DNA of 64,000 nt from Bacillus sp. sid0103 (GCF_019219025.1 NZ_JAHUWN010000001.1:310001-374000), one strand, 5' to 3'; shown: positions 8,645-18,006, counted from the stretch's first letter. Program-made: numbers and translations. The notes: generated by a model not told the origin, from the letters alone.

Positions 8645-9657
8645 TATTGGACCCCTCCTGCAATATAAGGAAAGTTTTGCTTAACACGGTGGTCATCTGC
8701 ATACCCAAGTAGTTCACGAAGATCACCAAGTGCATCAGTTGGGCAGGCTTCCACGCATTTTAGGCAGCCTTTACAGTATTGATAATCAATACCTTGAAGG
8801 AACATTTGTTTTCTGCCACGCTTATCTTCTCCTTCTTTCCATACGAAACAAAAGTCAGGACAAACATTGTCACAATTTGCACAGTGGATGCATTTGTCTT
8901 GTTGGAACTCTGGAAGGAATCCTTGGCGTGAACCGCTTAAATCTTTAAAAATACTATTGGCTTGAGAAGCCATAACTCCACCGATCTCCTGAGTCATGTA
9001 TCCAAGCAGTGGCAATGATCGTGTAAAGGCTTTCCCTTCGGCTCCAGCTGGCACTTCGTATGTTTTAAATTGAACTTCATTATAACCGCGGTCAAAGGTA
9101 CGGATATTGGGTTCCACAAGATGAGGGTATTTCTTTGTAAACGTTTTACGAATTACATCTCTCATTGATTCTGGGTCTAAAAAATCACAAATTCGGTATA
9201 ACGCCCCAAGCATCGCAGTATTTACTTTGGTTTTTTCCTCGACAGCAATGGTTAAGGCATCAATTATCGCAAGTGTACCGTATTCTAATTGCAAATCTGT
9301 TTTAACTTCATCAAATTCCCTGGCTGTATTTACCAGGACAATCCCATCAGCATTCAAACCGCTAACAACATTAACAGTCCTATATAAAGCTTCATGAAAA
9401 ACACCAACAATATGTGGTTGTTCAATAGGACTATGATCTCTAATTTCAACGTCTGGTTCACAAAAACGGATAAAGCTTTTTACGGGAGACCCTTTTTTTT
9501 CAGACCCATAAGATGAAAAATTTGATCCTTTTAAGCCAAGACTTAAAACGCCAGCTTCCGCCAACATTTTTCCAGCTAGGTTAGCTCCGAGGCCTCCAAT
9601 TGACTCTAGACGGATTTCAAAAAATCCCAGTTCGTTTTTATTCGGTAAAATAGACAT
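8644..9657 (-). CDS. 2-oxoacid:ferredoxin oxidoreductase, fused gamma-delta subunit
   Basis: Partner of the alpha-beta protein. Residues about 10-190 are the gamma domain (RLESIGGLGANLAGKMLAEA). The C-terminal about 80 residues are a delta-type ferredoxin domain with two 4Fe-4S motifs, CIHCANCDNVCP and CKGCLKCVEACP, that pass electrons to ferredoxin. I chose ATG 9657 because GAGGAGGGG lies 5-6 bases upstream; the longer frame begins at a TTG before that site. Its stop overlaps the alpha-beta start by one base, so the two form one unit. The substrate is not fixed by sequence; pyruvate fits the neighbouring lactate genes. Confidence 0.88.
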   Translation of the reverse strand: MSILPNKNELGFFEIRLESIGGLGANLAGKMLAEAGVLSLGLKGSNFSSYGSEKKGSPVKSFIRFCEPDVEIRDHSPIEQPHIVGVFHEALYRTVNVVSGLNADGIVLVNTAREFDEVKTDLQLEYGTLAIIDALTIAVEEKTKVNTAMLGALYRICDFLDPESMRDVIRKTFTKKYPHLVEPNIRTFDRGYNEVQFKTYEVPAGAEGKAFTRSLPLLGYMTQEIGGVMASQANSIFKDLSGSRQGFLPEFQQDKCIHCANCDNVCPDFCFVWKEGEDKRGRKQMFLQGIDYQYCKGCLKCVEACPTDALGDLRELLGYADDHRVKQNFPYIAGGVQ

Positions 9658-9973
9658 AATGCCCCTCCTCAATTTAGAAAAGCGGAAGCGCTCTAGGCGC
9701 TGCAGCCAGACATTTCGTAAAAATAATATACGAAATAGACATATAATTTTAACTTCCCCACAACTATTGTAAGACTAATATTTTTATTAATCTGTGATAA
9801 AAGTCAAACACAATAAAAAAAATTTTATAACACATAAAATTTATAATGAATAAATGCTACTATATATGATTTTCAAGATGGTTAGTAATTATATAACAGA
9901 ACCGAAATTGTCATATAACAGAACTCTATAAAAAAGGTCTGCACCTATTTATGGTACAGACCTCTTAAAATAT
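9658..9973. other. AT-rich intergenic region between lutC and the oxidoreductase genes
   Basis: No gene seen. It holds a GC-rich fragment at 9676-9712 (AGAAAAGCGGAAGCGC...), resembling an intergenic repeat common in Bacillus, two copies of ATATAACAGAAC near 9892 and 9914, and the lutC terminator. Confidence 0.6.
9931..9963 (-). terminator. Terminator of lutABC
   Basis: Minus-strand stem AGGTCTGTACC / AGGTGCAGACCT (one mismatch) followed by six T, immediately after the lutC stop. Confidence 0.85.
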
Positions 9974-10693
9974 TTATAAATCATCAATGACAATATACGA
10001 AGCTTTTACGGGTCCGTGAACCCCAACGACAAGATTTAATTCAATATCTGCCGAATTACTAGGCCCAGTAATAAAGTTGATGCATGAAGCAACATGACTC
10101 GTTTTCTTGTGAATTTCCCGCATTTTTTGAGCAGCTTGAGTAATACGCGGAACTAAAGTACTTTTCGGAATAAGAGCAATATATGTTGCAGGTAAAAAGC
10201 TGACTGTTCTTCCTTTATTCTCATCGCTAAACAAAACAACCGTTCCGGATTCTGCAAGTGTTATTTCACTAATGGTTATCCCGACATTTGCCTTTTCAGC
10301 TTTAGCGATGTTTTGTTCCCCGCTACTGTGATTCCATTCGTGAACCTCAATCTTCTGATCAGGCCATTCCTTCTTAAAAAGTGGATCCAACCCCCACTCT
10401 GAAAATCGTTCATCCTTCCATGTTACAATAGGACCTCCGCCATAATCTGTAACTACCTCATGTAGCGTGGATGATAAATCTTTACTGTTCGTTACGTAGA
10501 GGTTTGTATGAATTTTCTTACATTGTTCTGTTAATACCTCTAACAAATCGTCTTGTGTAGCATCTTTCAACACCTCATATTGGGGCTGGAATTTCCAGGT
10601 CGGTCTTTCAACCGGAGAGGAAATGCGGGGACGTCCCAGACGGCTCGCAATTTGGTTTAGAAATTTATCTTGATTGTGAATCATCCCAACCAT
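9974..10693 (-). CDS. lutC: LutC, L-lactate oxidation complex subunit
   Basis: LUD-domain subunit of the LutABC iron-sulfur lactate dehydrogenase, which oxidises L-lactate to pyruvate independently of NAD. The 239-aa protein shows the LUD core with GITISEITLAESGTVVLFS and ends with NLVVGVHGPVKASYIVI, both characteristic of LutC. It starts at ATG 10693 after AAAGGAGG and follows lutB by 2 bases. No cysteine-rich cluster motif is present, as expected for this subunit. Confidence 0.93.
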   Translation of the reverse strand: MVGMIHNQDKFLNQIASRLGRPRISSPVERPTWKFQPQYEVLKDATQDDLLEVLTEQCKKIHTNLYVTNSKDLSSTLHEVVTDYGGGPIVTWKDERFSEWGLDPLFKKEWPDQKIEVHEWNHSSGEQNIAKAEKANVGITISEITLAESGTVVLFSDENKGRTVSFLPATYIALIPKSTLVPRITQAAQKMREIHKKTSHVASCINFITGPSNSADIELNLVVGVHGPVKASYIVIDDL

Positions 10694-10695
10694 GA

Positions 10696-12120
10696 TTATT
10701 TGCCTCCTTTTTCACGGTTTTTAAACCAATCTCTGAATCGCTCTTTATTTGGTGCAGGAAAATCACGGATATCTGTCCAAGCCTTTAACGGACCTGGTCC
10801 CTTTGAAATCTTCTCTCCAACTGTAAAAGGATTCATTGCAGCTGGTGCCATCTTAGAGCCTATATTGTACAAGACTGGAGATGCCGCCCCTAATCCAAAC
10901 GCCTTCATTAATAGTTTTTCGGATATTGGTGCTTTACCCTCTTTTTCGACAATGACTTCCCGGTGTTTATGAAGAAGATTATGTAACGGTATTTTGACTG
11001 GACATACTTCTGTGCAAGCACCACATAGGGTTGAAGCGTAAGGCAGTTCTTTAAATTCGTCGTATCCTCCTAATAATGGAGACAGGACTGCGCCGATTGG
11101 ACCAGAATAAATAGAACCATATGAATGTCCGCCTACATGACGATAAACTGGACATACATTTATACATGCAGCACAACGGATACACTGCAATACAGATTGG
11201 AATTCTCCGCCCAGAATCTTAGATCTTCCATTATCAACAATAACAAGGTGAAATTCCTCGGGACCGTCGACGTCTAATGCCTCTCTTGGACCTGTTAATA
11301 CTGTAATATAGCTGGTTAATTTCTGACCTACCGCACTTCTAGTTAGTAAACTAACTAAGACCTCCATCTCTTCAAAAGTAGGGACCAGTCGCTCCATCCC
11401 CATAACTGTTATTTGTGTTTTAGGTAAAGCTGTAACTAAATCAGCATTTCCTTCGTTTGTTACGAGACTAAAAGATCCTGTCTCTGCTATTGCAAAATTA
11501 CAGCCAGTAATTCCGATGTCCGCTGATAAGTATTCCTTGCGAAGCATTTCACGTGCATGCCAAGCTAATTCTTCCGGTTTTGATGTTTTGGTGTAACCTA
11601 ACCTCTCCGTAAACACGTCCCGAATTTGCTCTTTATTTTTATGGAGTGCCGGTACAACTATATGCGATGGCGGATCATGATCATCAATTTGAAGGATGTA
11701 TTCGCCAAGATCGGTTTCAATCACCTCACAGCCTTCTTGTTCCAACATTGCATTTAAACTGATTTCTTCTGTAACCATCGATTTAGATTTAACAATTTTC
11801 TTTGCTTCCTTCTTTTTTACAATTCCTTGTATATACTCATTTGCTTCTTCCTTTGTTTGTGCAAAGAATACATGGCCACCGAGTTTGGCAACATTCTCAC
11901 TTAATTGCTCTAAATAATAGTCTAAGTTTTCTAGTACATGTTGACGAATTTCTTCTCCATGTGAGCGCCATTCTTCCCAATTTCCTAATTCCTCAGTGGC
12001 AACTCGCCTTTTTATGCCCATTCCATCCTGTGCTCCAGCAACGGCACCTCGCATGAAGTCATTATGTATCCCTTTATCAACACGTTCTTTAAATTGATCC
12101 GTGCTAATCTTCATCGCCAT
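10696..12120 (-). CDS. lutB: LutB, L-lactate oxidation iron-sulfur subunit
   Basis: LUD-domain and double 4Fe-4S subunit of LutABC, 474 aa. The LUD half holds [19 protein letters not shown] near 203-221. The ferredoxin half has [12 protein letters not shown] (cysteines 313, 316, 319, 323) and CGACTEVCP (366, 369, 373). A short C-terminal tail follows the clusters. It starts at ATG 12120 after GGAGG. The gap to lutA, 133 bp, is larger than normal in this operon because it contains a repeat element (12149-12224). Confidence 0.95.
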   Translation of the reverse strand: MAMKISTDQFKERVDKGIHNDFMRGAVAGAQDGMGIKRRVATEELGNWEEWRSHGEEIRQHVLENLDYYLEQLSENVAKLGGHVFFAQTKEEANEYIQGIVKKKEAKKIVKSKSMVTEEISLNAMLEQEGCEVIETDLGEYILQIDDHDPPSHIVVPALHKNKEQIRDVFTERLGYTKTSKPEELAWHAREMLRKEYLSADIGITGCNFAIAETGSFSLVTNEGNADLVTALPKTQITVMGMERLVPTFEEMEVLVSLLTRSAVGQKLTSYITVLTGPREALDVDGPEEFHLVIVDNGRSKILGGEFQSVLQCIRCAACINVCPVYRHVGGHSYGSIYSGPIGAVLSPLLGGYDEFKELPYASTLCGACTEVCPVKIPLHNLLHKHREVIVEKEGKAPISEKLLMKAFGLGAASPVLYNIGSKMAPAAMNPFTVGEKISKGPGPLKAWTDIRDFPAPNKERFRDWFKNREKGGK

Positions 12121-12148
12121 ACAACCATTCCTCCACTCTTTTAGATTA

Positions 12149-12224
12149 GGCTGTGTTAAGGTTGCCTGTTGATTTCCGCTCCAATCAAATTGGTTTCAAA
12201 AATCACAATGATCTTTTACACAGC
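12149..12224 (-). mobile_element. MITE-like repeat, internally deleted copy, inside lutAB spacer
   Basis: 76-bp copy of the family at 31031 and 38135. The left end GGCTGTGTTAAGG and right end CTTTTACACAGC are near-inverted terminal repeats. The arms join at TTTCCGCTCCAATCAA, which is the left arm fused to the right arm at a sequence present near both ends of full copies; the GC-rich interior is missing. The flanks TTTAGATTA and ATCAGATTC match at 6 of 9 positions, consistent with a decayed target duplication. Confidence 0.75.
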
Positions 12225-12253
12225 ATCAGATTCATAACTTGTTTATAAAAAAA

Positions 12254-12970
12254 TCACCGACTGTTTAGTACTTCTGCAATATGCATCACCTTAATGGGCT
12301 TTCCAATTCTATTGATTCGTCCTCCGATATTCATCAAGCATGCAGCATCGGCCCCAATAAGATACTTAGCACCAGTTTCTTCCACATGGCGGACTTTTTC
12401 ATCCACCATTTGCTCTGAAATTTGGGCCATTTTAACTGCAAAGGTGCCCCCAAAACCACAGCATTGTTCCTTCCCAGGTAATTCAGTGAACGTAAGACCT
12501 TTAACATTACTTAATAGAATCATAGGTGCTTTCTTAACACCTAGTAATCTTGTCATGTGACAGGAGGTATGGTACGTTACACTACCTTCAAAACGAGCAC
12601 CAACATCCTCAATTTTCAAGACGTCAACAATAAATTGTGTGAGTTCAAATGACTTTTCAGCCAATTTTTTTGCCTTTGGTTCCCAAACAGGATCTCCCTT
12701 AAAGATGTGCTGATATTCGTGAAACATCGTTATGCAAGAGCCTGAAGGTGAAACAACATACTCGGCATCTATAAATGTGTCAATCATTCGTTTCATTGCT
12801 TCTTTTGTTTCTTTAACATACCCGCTATTATATGATGGTTGACCACAACATACTTGCGATTCAGGAAAGTCAATTTCACAACCAAGCCTTTCAAGTAGTT
12901 CGACCGTCGCTTTCCCCACATTACTTTGAAACATATCTACAATACAAGTTGCAAACAGGGTAACCTTCAT
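12254..12970 (-). CDS. lutA: LutA, L-lactate oxidation CCG-domain subunit
   Basis: CCG-domain subunit of LutABC (238 aa), similar to heterodisulfide reductase/GlcF-type electron-transfer subunits. Two cysteine-rich repeats are seen, one with [14 protein letters not shown] near residue 38 and SGSC near 97, the other with HTSCHM and [14 protein letters not shown]. It starts at ATG 12970 after GAGGAAG and is the first gene of lutABC. A 13-bp palindrome (13021-13033) 50 bp upstream is the likely LutR operator. Confidence 0.95.
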   Translation of the reverse strand: MKVTLFATCIVDMFQSNVGKATVELLERLGCEIDFPESQVCCGQPSYNSGYVKETKEAMKRMIDTFIDAEYVVSPSGSCITMFHEYQHIFKGDPVWEPKAKKLAEKSFELTQFIVDVLKIEDVGARFEGSVTYHTSCHMTRLLGVKKAPMILLSNVKGLTFTELPGKEQCCGFGGTFAVKMAQISEQMVDEKVRHVEETGAKYLIGADAACLMNIGGRINRIGKPIKVMHIAEVLNSR

Positions 12971-13020
12971 GTCTGACTTCCTCTCCTACATCAAATTTTC
13001 ACCAACAGACAGATGAACCG

Positions 13021-13033
13021 GTCATCTGATGAC
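13021..13033. promoter_or_regulatory. Probable LutR operator upstream of lutA
   Basis: Perfect palindrome GTCATCTGATGAC, identical to the site at 14309-14321 before lctP. It sits 50 bp before the lutA start and downstream of the -10-like TATGAT (minus strand, about 13065), a position that would block transcription. It contains TCATC-N-GATGA, the arrangement I recall for LutR of B. subtilis. Confidence 0.8.
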
Positions 13034-13122
13034 TTAATGAAAAAAATATTTTTTATACCTATCATACTACAATAAAAGTGGTTCCTAATGAAAGTGCTTC
13101 CACAAAAAAATATTAAATAATT

Positions 13123-13284
13123 CCTATGTTAAAGGTTATTATTGATATTTTAGTCATGTTGATTGGAGCGGAAGGCGCGAGACTCCTGCGGGAGTACGGG
13201 AGAGGGGAGACCCCGCAGGCGCTTCAGCGCCGAGGAGGCTCCCCGAACCGCCCGCGGAAATCAACAGGCAAGATTATCACAGCC
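13123..13284 (+). mobile_element. MITE-like repeat, near-full copy, between lutA and lutR
   Basis: 162-bp GC-rich element with ends CCTATGTTAAAGG and TTATCACAGCC, in the orientation of the 38135 copy. The core (TTGATTGGAGCGGAAGGCGC, then the CTCCTGCGGGAG hairpin and GGGGAGACCCCGCAGG) is shared. It has lost about 20 bp near the right end relative to the 38135 copy. The flanks TAAATAATT and TATCTAATA match at 6 of 9 positions. It is inserted about 150 bp upstream of lutA. Confidence 0.8.
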
Positions 13285-13359
13285 TATCTAATAAAAAAAC
13301 ATGCGGATCCAAAAGAGATTGGAACTACATGTTTATGACATCCATTTGATTATATTAAA

Positions 13360-14088
13360 TTATTTAGATAAATGAGCAGATTGAAAATACTGTTGCAGTA
13401 TATCCTCAACATTTTCTAAGTGAACAAGCATTAAATTCCGAGCTTTTTCTTCATCTTGCTCTTTAATGGCTTGATAAATATCCTTGTGTTCTTCATACAG
13501 TCGTTCAACCGTGGTTTGCTTTGAAAAGAGCCAAACACGTCGTGTTTCTTTCATCGTTTCTCCCATTAAACCTGAAACATGATTCATCAAGCTTAGTAAA
13601 AGAGGGTTTTGCGCTGCATCGGCAAGGGCAAAATGAAATTGTAAGTCTGCTATTTCACCGAGTGTTTCATCCCCTTGGGCACTCTTCATTTCTTCGAGAG
13701 CCTTCTCCATCATTTCAAGATGCTGACTCGTTCTTTTTTTAGCAGCCGCAGCCGCGGTACCAATTTCAATAATCTTACGAACCTCTAATAGTTGAGCGAA
13801 ATCCTCTTTATTCAATAAAATGGCAGTTGATAGTGGAAAAGTAATTTGCTCAGTTCCAAATTCCTTTACGAATGTACCTTCCCCTTGCTTCATTTCAACG
13901 AGACCCATTGCTCTCAATGAGGTTAACGCTTCACGGATCGCTGACCTCCCCACTTGGAAATTTTCAGCCAGCTGTTGTACTGAATCTAGTTTTTCCCCAG
14001 GTTTTACCTGACCCGTTCGAATCATTTCATAAATAGCCTCTGCTACTTCTTCATATATCTTCTTTGGTTTAATTTTTTTATATTTCAC
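13360..14088 (-). CDS. lutR: LutR, FadR-subfamily GntR repressor of lactate genes
   Basis: GntR/FadR regulator, about 242 aa. Residues 8-70 form the winged helix (PGEKLDSVQQLAENFQVGRSAIREALTSL, then GEGTFVK). The rest is an all-helical FCD effector domain, probably binding lactate. I chose GTG 14088 because AGGGG lies 8 bases upstream; the longer TTG start at 14106 has no ribosome site. It lies between lutABC and lctP and faces away from lctP. The two identical palindromes before lutA and lctP are its likely operators; induction by lactate is known for B. subtilis LutR and inferred here. Confidence 0.88.
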   Translation of the reverse strand: MKYKKIKPKKIYEEVAEAIYEMIRTGQVKPGEKLDSVQQLAENFQVGRSAIREALTSLRAMGLVEMKQGEGTFVKEFGTEQITFPLSTAILLNKEDFAQLLEVRKIIEIGTAAAAAKKRTSQHLEMMEKALEEMKSAQGDETLGEIADLQFHFALADAAQNPLLLSLMNHVSGLMGETMKETRRVWLFSKQTTVERLYEEHKDIYQAIKEQDEEKARNLMLVHLENVEDILQQYFQSAHLSK

Positions 14089-14308
14089 CCATCCAGCCCC
14101 TAACAAGCATTTCTTAAAACGGACGCACTTTATATTATACAGTTTTTATAAAAATCTGCATCAAACATCAGCAATATCATAAAAAATAGTATTTCGTCAT
14201 CTTTAATATGGAAAGATTATTTAGTTGAATTGATAAAATTTTTAAAAAATAGGATTGTTTTTCTTCCAAATCATCCATATAATTCATTTTAGCACCATCA
14301 AACATCCA

Positions 14309-14321
14309 GTCATCTGATGAC
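14309..14321. promoter_or_regulatory. Probable LutR operator upstream of lctP
   Basis: Second exact copy of GTCATCTGATGAC, about 100 bp before the lctP start and about 220 bp before lutR. Sharing between lutABC and the permease supports common control by LutR. Confidence 0.8.
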
Positions 14322-14333
14322 CTAGTCACCATT

Positions 14334-14347
14334 TGTAAGCGGTTACT
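14334..14347. promoter_or_regulatory. Candidate CcpA (cre) site upstream of lctP
   Basis: TGTAAGCGGTTACT matches the cre consensus TGWAANCGNTNWCA at 13 of 14 positions. It lies between the LutR palindrome and the lctP start, so repression when better sugars are present is plausible. Confidence 0.55.
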
Positions 14348-14419
14348 CTAGTGAAGGAGGGCAGACATTATTACTAGGGAAAAAATCTAAAAAAGCTAAT
14401 TCGGGGGGATTAAGCTATT

Positions 14420-16114
14420 ATGACATTTACTCAAAATTTTACCGCAGTGGGAGATAATCTCGCACTATCCGCTGTTGTTGCACTTATTCCAATTCTTTAC
14501 TTTTTCTGGGCCTTAGCTATTAAAAGGATGAAAGGCTATCTTGCTGGAATATCGACACTCGCTATCGCCTTAGTGATTGCAATATTTGCCTATAAAATGC
14601 CTGCAGGTATGGCATTTATGTCCGCATCACAAGGTGCTGTATACGGAATTCTTCCAATCGGCTGGATCATCATTACTTCCGTATTCTTATATAAACTTAC
14701 CGTAAAAACAGGTCAGTTTGATATTATTCGTAACTCTGTATTATCTATCACAGAGGATCGCCGATTACAAGCATTATTGGTAGCATTTTCTTTCGGAGCC
14801 TTCCTTGAAGGCGCTGCAGGTTTCGGTGCACCGGTAGCCATTTCCGCTGCTTTACTAGTTGGACTAGGATTTAATCCTTTATATGCTGCGGGTCTATGCT
14901 TAATTGCAAACACTGCACCAGTAGCGTTCGGAGCAATTGGGATTCCTATCATTGCAGTAGAAGGTCCAACTGGAATTCCAGCAATGGAAATCTCCAAAAT
15001 GGTTGGTCGCCAATTACCGTTTCTATCTGTCTTTATTCCATTCTATTTAGTATTTATTATGGCAGGATTAAAAAAAACCATGGAGGTATTACCTGCTGTT
15101 CTAGTATCAGGAATTACCTTTGCACTTACACAATATATAACTTCTAACTTTATTGGCCCTGAACTTCCGGATATCCTTTCTGCACTTGTTTCGTTATTCG
15201 CACTAGCTATTTTCTTAAAGTTCTGGAAGCCAAAAACTATTTTCCGTTTTGCGGCAGAGCAAGAACTTGCCGTTACTTCTACAGCTAAACAATTAAAAAC
15301 TAAACAAGTTCATTATACAGGTGGAGAAATTTTCAAGGCATGGTCTCCGTTCCTTGTATTAACAGGCATTATATCTGTTTGGGGAATACCTACTATTAAA
15401 CTTGCCTTAACAGGACATTATGAGGGCGCAAACGCTATTTTAAATGCAATTAATTCAATCGGTCATGCAGTAACATTAATGCCTGAAGTGCCTCTCTTGA
15501 ACAATAAAATAGTGAACGCTGCGGGTGTTCCGACTCCAGCTGTTTACAAACTTGAATTACTCGGCGCTGCTGGAACTGCAATTTTAATTGCAGCATTTAT
15601 TACAAAATTCATTTTCGGCATCTCTTGGAAAAATTGGGTTGTAACTTTTTGGGAAACCATCAATGAGTTAAAATATCCAGTAATTACAATTGGTTCCGTG
15701 GTTGGTTTTGCATATGTAACGAATGCTTCTGGTATGAGCACCACTCTTGGTATGTCTCTAGCAAAAACTGGTTCAGTATTGTTCCCATTCTTCTCGCCTT
15801 TCCTTGGCTGGCTTGGAGTATTCATTACTGGTTCTGATACATCAGCTAACCTATTATTCGGGAACCTGCAAAAAATTACAGCAACTTCAATCGGAATGGA
15901 CCCAGTACTTGCAATTGCAGCCAACTCTTCAGGTGGTGTAACAGGGAAAATGATATCACCGCAATCAATTGCAGTGGCCTGTGCAGCTGTAGGATTAGCA
16001 GGAAAAGAATCCGATTTATTCCGTTTCACCATTAAACATAGCTTTTTCCTGGTCATCATTGTCGGAATACTCACCTTCTTACAAAACGGTGTTTTATCTT
16101 GGATGATTCCTTAA
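14420..16114 (+). CDS. lctP: L-lactate permease
   Basis: LctP/LldP-family transporter that imports L-lactate with protons. The 564-aa protein is made almost wholly of hydrophobic membrane segments, with conserved stretches such as FLEGAAGFGAPVAISAALLVGLGF near 130, ITGSDTSANLLFGNLQ near 475 and NSSGGVTGKMISPQSIAVA near 510. Start ATG 14420 follows a G-rich ribosome site (GGGGGGA). It is a single gene with its own terminator and carries the shared palindrome and a cre-like site upstream. It supplies substrate to LutABC. Confidence 0.95.
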   Translation: MTFTQNFTAVGDNLALSAVVALIPILYFFWALAIKRMKGYLAGISTLAIALVIAIFAYKMPAGMAFMSASQGAVYGILPIGWIIITSVFLYKLTVKTGQFDIIRNSVLSITEDRRLQALLVAFSFGAFLEGAAGFGAPVAISAALLVGLGFNPLYAAGLCLIANTAPVAFGAIGIPIIAVEGPTGIPAMEISKMVGRQLPFLSVFIPFYLVFIMAGLKKTMEVLPAVLVSGITFALTQYITSNFIGPELPDILSALVSLFALAIFLKFWKPKTIFRFAAEQELAVTSTAKQLKTKQVHYTGGEIFKAWSPFLVLTGIISVWGIPTIKLALTGHYEGANAILNAINSIGHAVTLMPEVPLLNNKIVNAAGVPTPAVYKLELLGAAGTAILIAAFITKFIFGISWKNWVVTFWETINELKYPVITIGSVVGFAYVTNASGMSTTLGMSLAKTGSVLFPFFSPFLGWLGVFITGSDTSANLLFGNLQKITATSIGMDPVLAIAANSSGGVTGKMISPQSIAVACAAVGLAGKESDLFRFTIKHSFFLVIIVGILTFLQNGVLSWMIP

Positions 16115-16127
16115 TTGAACATACACG

Positions 16128-16158
16128 AAAGCTCATGCCCCTGTGGCATGGGCTTTTT
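16128..16158 (+). terminator. Terminator of lctP
   Basis: Stem GCTCATGCC / GGCATGGGC with a 5-nt loop, followed by five T. Confidence 0.9.
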
Positions 16159-16237
16159 GATTGTTTGCATCCTATCCTTTTGGACTAAAATAAGTTATAA
16201 TAAAATATTGTCTTCATTTATGCAAAGGAGTTTTTAT

Positions 16238-17983
16238 ATGAATGTAATTTGTTCCACCTTGAATGCTAAGTTTATCCATACAAATCTCGCGATTCGCTAT
16301 TTAAAGGCGTATGCAGCACCGGAATTTACTATACAAATCAAAGAATATACCATAAAGGACCCCATCCTAAATATCGTAACAGATCTTTATCAACAGAAAC
16401 CAGACGTAATTGGATTTAGCTGTTATATCTGGAACATCGAAGAAACCATTAAAGTTGTGAATCTGCTAAAAAAAGTGGACCCATCGCTTCTTATTGTTTT
16501 AGGAGGACCTGAAGTTACTTATGATACAAGAGAATGGATGGAGAAAATTCCTGAGGTTGACTTCATTGTTATGGGGGAAGGGGAACAAACTTTTAAACAA
16601 CTGCTAGCTGAAATCCAAACACATCAAAATTATAAAAAAGTTCCTGGAATTGCCTTCCGTGATCATCAACAGGTTGTCATTACTGCCCAAATGAATAAAT
16701 TGGACCTTAAGGAATTACCTTCACCCTATCGTTTCCCTGAAGACATCACCAATTTAGGTAAAAGAGTCAGCTATATTGAGACAAGCCGTGGCTGCCCGTT
16801 TAGCTGCCAATTTTGCCTGTCATCGATTGAGGTGGGTGTCCGCTATTTTGATCGTGAAAAAATTAAAGAAGATATCCGATACTTGATGGCTAATGGTGCT
16901 AAAACCATTAAATTTGTCGATCGTACCTTTAACATTAGCAGGAGTTATGCAATGGAAATGTTCCGCTTCTTAATTGATGAACATCTACCTGGAACTGTTT
17001 TTCAATTTGAAATTACTGCAGATATCATGCGCCCTGAAGTAATTGATTTTCTAAATCAAGAAGCACCAAAGGGCCTTTTCCGTTTTGAGATCGGGGTCCA
17101 ATCAACCAATGACTTTACCAATGAGCTTGTGATGCGCAAGCAAAATTATGCGAAGCTCTCCAGGACAGTTTCGATGGTAAAGGAAGGTAGAAAAATTGAC
17201 CAGCATCTTGATTTAATAGCTGGATTACCTGAGGAAGATTATGCTTCTTTTCGAAAGACATTTAACGATGTTTTTGAGTTACGTCCAGAAGAGCTGCAGT
17301 TAGGGTTTTTAAAAATGCTAAGAGGAACTGGAGTCCGCCTTCGTGCTGAAGAACACAATTATATTTATATGGACCATTCTCCATATGAAATCTTAAGCAA
17401 TAATGTCCTTACATTTGATGATATTGTTAGAATTAAGCAAGTAGAAGATGTGTTAGAAAAATACTGGAATGATCACCGAATGGATGCAACTGTCGAATAC
17501 TTAATAACCAATGTATTCCCTTCACCGTTTGACTTCTTCCAACAGTTTGGTTCTTTTTGGGAAAGTCAAGGCTGGTCTAGAATCGGTCATCAACTGGAAG
17601 ACCTATTCCGAAGACTATACACCTTCCTGGAACATGAGAATATTGCCGACCTTGATATTATTATTGGCTTAATGAAATATGATTATCTTCTAAAGCACAA
17701 ATATAAGCCGAGAAAACCATGGTGGGAAGCGAGTTTCGATAAGGAAAAGCGCACAAAAATTTACAAACAAATTTCCGAACAGCCATCACTTTTAGGACAA
17801 GCGTTTGTGGACTTAGGCCTAGATGAAAAGGAATTATATAAACATACTATGCTTGAAGAACTGTCCTTTCATCTATCTGAGCTTCAAACAACCGGAAAGA
17901 TTACCAAACAACCTTCCTGTCTATTAGCTTATTTCGACCCACTCAAAGGCCAAACCCTAATATTCTCATTTCTTGAAAAATAA
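16238..17983 (+). CDS. B12-binding-domain radical SAM protein (DUF4080-like)
   Basis: Predicted radical SAM enzyme of 581 aa. Residues 1-130 resemble a cobalamin-binding Rossmann domain (DVIGFSCYIWN, LIVLGGPEVTY). The radical SAM motif is CPFSCQFC in ETSRGCPFSCQFCLSS near residue 180. The C-terminal third is helical and resembles DUF4080. I chose ATG 16238 with AAAGGAG upstream; the longer frame begins just after the lctP stop and runs through its terminator. The substrate is unknown; such proteins are widespread in Bacillus and often annotated as methyltransferase-like. It is a single gene with its own terminator. Confidence 0.85.
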   Translation: MNVICSTLNAKFIHTNLAIRYLKAYAAPEFTIQIKEYTIKDPILNIVTDLYQQKPDVIGFSCYIWNIEETIKVVNLLKKVDPSLLIVLGGPEVTYDTREWMEKIPEVDFIVMGEGEQTFKQLLAEIQTHQNYKKVPGIAFRDHQQVVITAQMNKLDLKELPSPYRFPEDITNLGKRVSYIETSRGCPFSCQFCLSSIEVGVRYFDREKIKEDIRYLMANGAKTIKFVDRTFNISRSYAMEMFRFLIDEHLPGTVFQFEITADIMRPEVIDFLNQEAPKGLFRFEIGVQSTNDFTNELVMRKQNYAKLSRTVSMVKEGRKIDQHLDLIAGLPEEDYASFRKTFNDVFELRPEELQLGFLKMLRGTGVRLRAEEHNYIYMDHSPYEILSNNVLTFDDIVRIKQVEDVLEKYWNDHRMDATVEYLITNVFPSPFDFFQQFGSFWESQGWSRIGHQLEDLFRRLYTFLEHENIADLDIIIGLMKYDYLLKHKYKPRKPWWEASFDKEKRTKIYKQISEQPSLLGQAFVDLGLDEKELYKHTMLEELSFHLSELQTTGKITKQPSCLLAYFDPLKGQTLIFSFLEK

Positions 17984-17984
17984 C

Positions 17985-18006
17985 AAGCCGGCATCGCCGG
18001 CTTTAT
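17985..18006. terminator. Convergent terminator after the radical SAM gene
   Basis: Stem AAGCCGGC / GCCGGCTT with loop ATC, T-rich on the plus side; the small minus-strand gene at 18003 ends in it. Confidence 0.8.

Noticed and set aside
13126..13338. 70-aa plus-strand ORF
   Set aside because: Covers the 13123 repeat copy; the product is GC-rich-repeat translation with no homology that I recognise.
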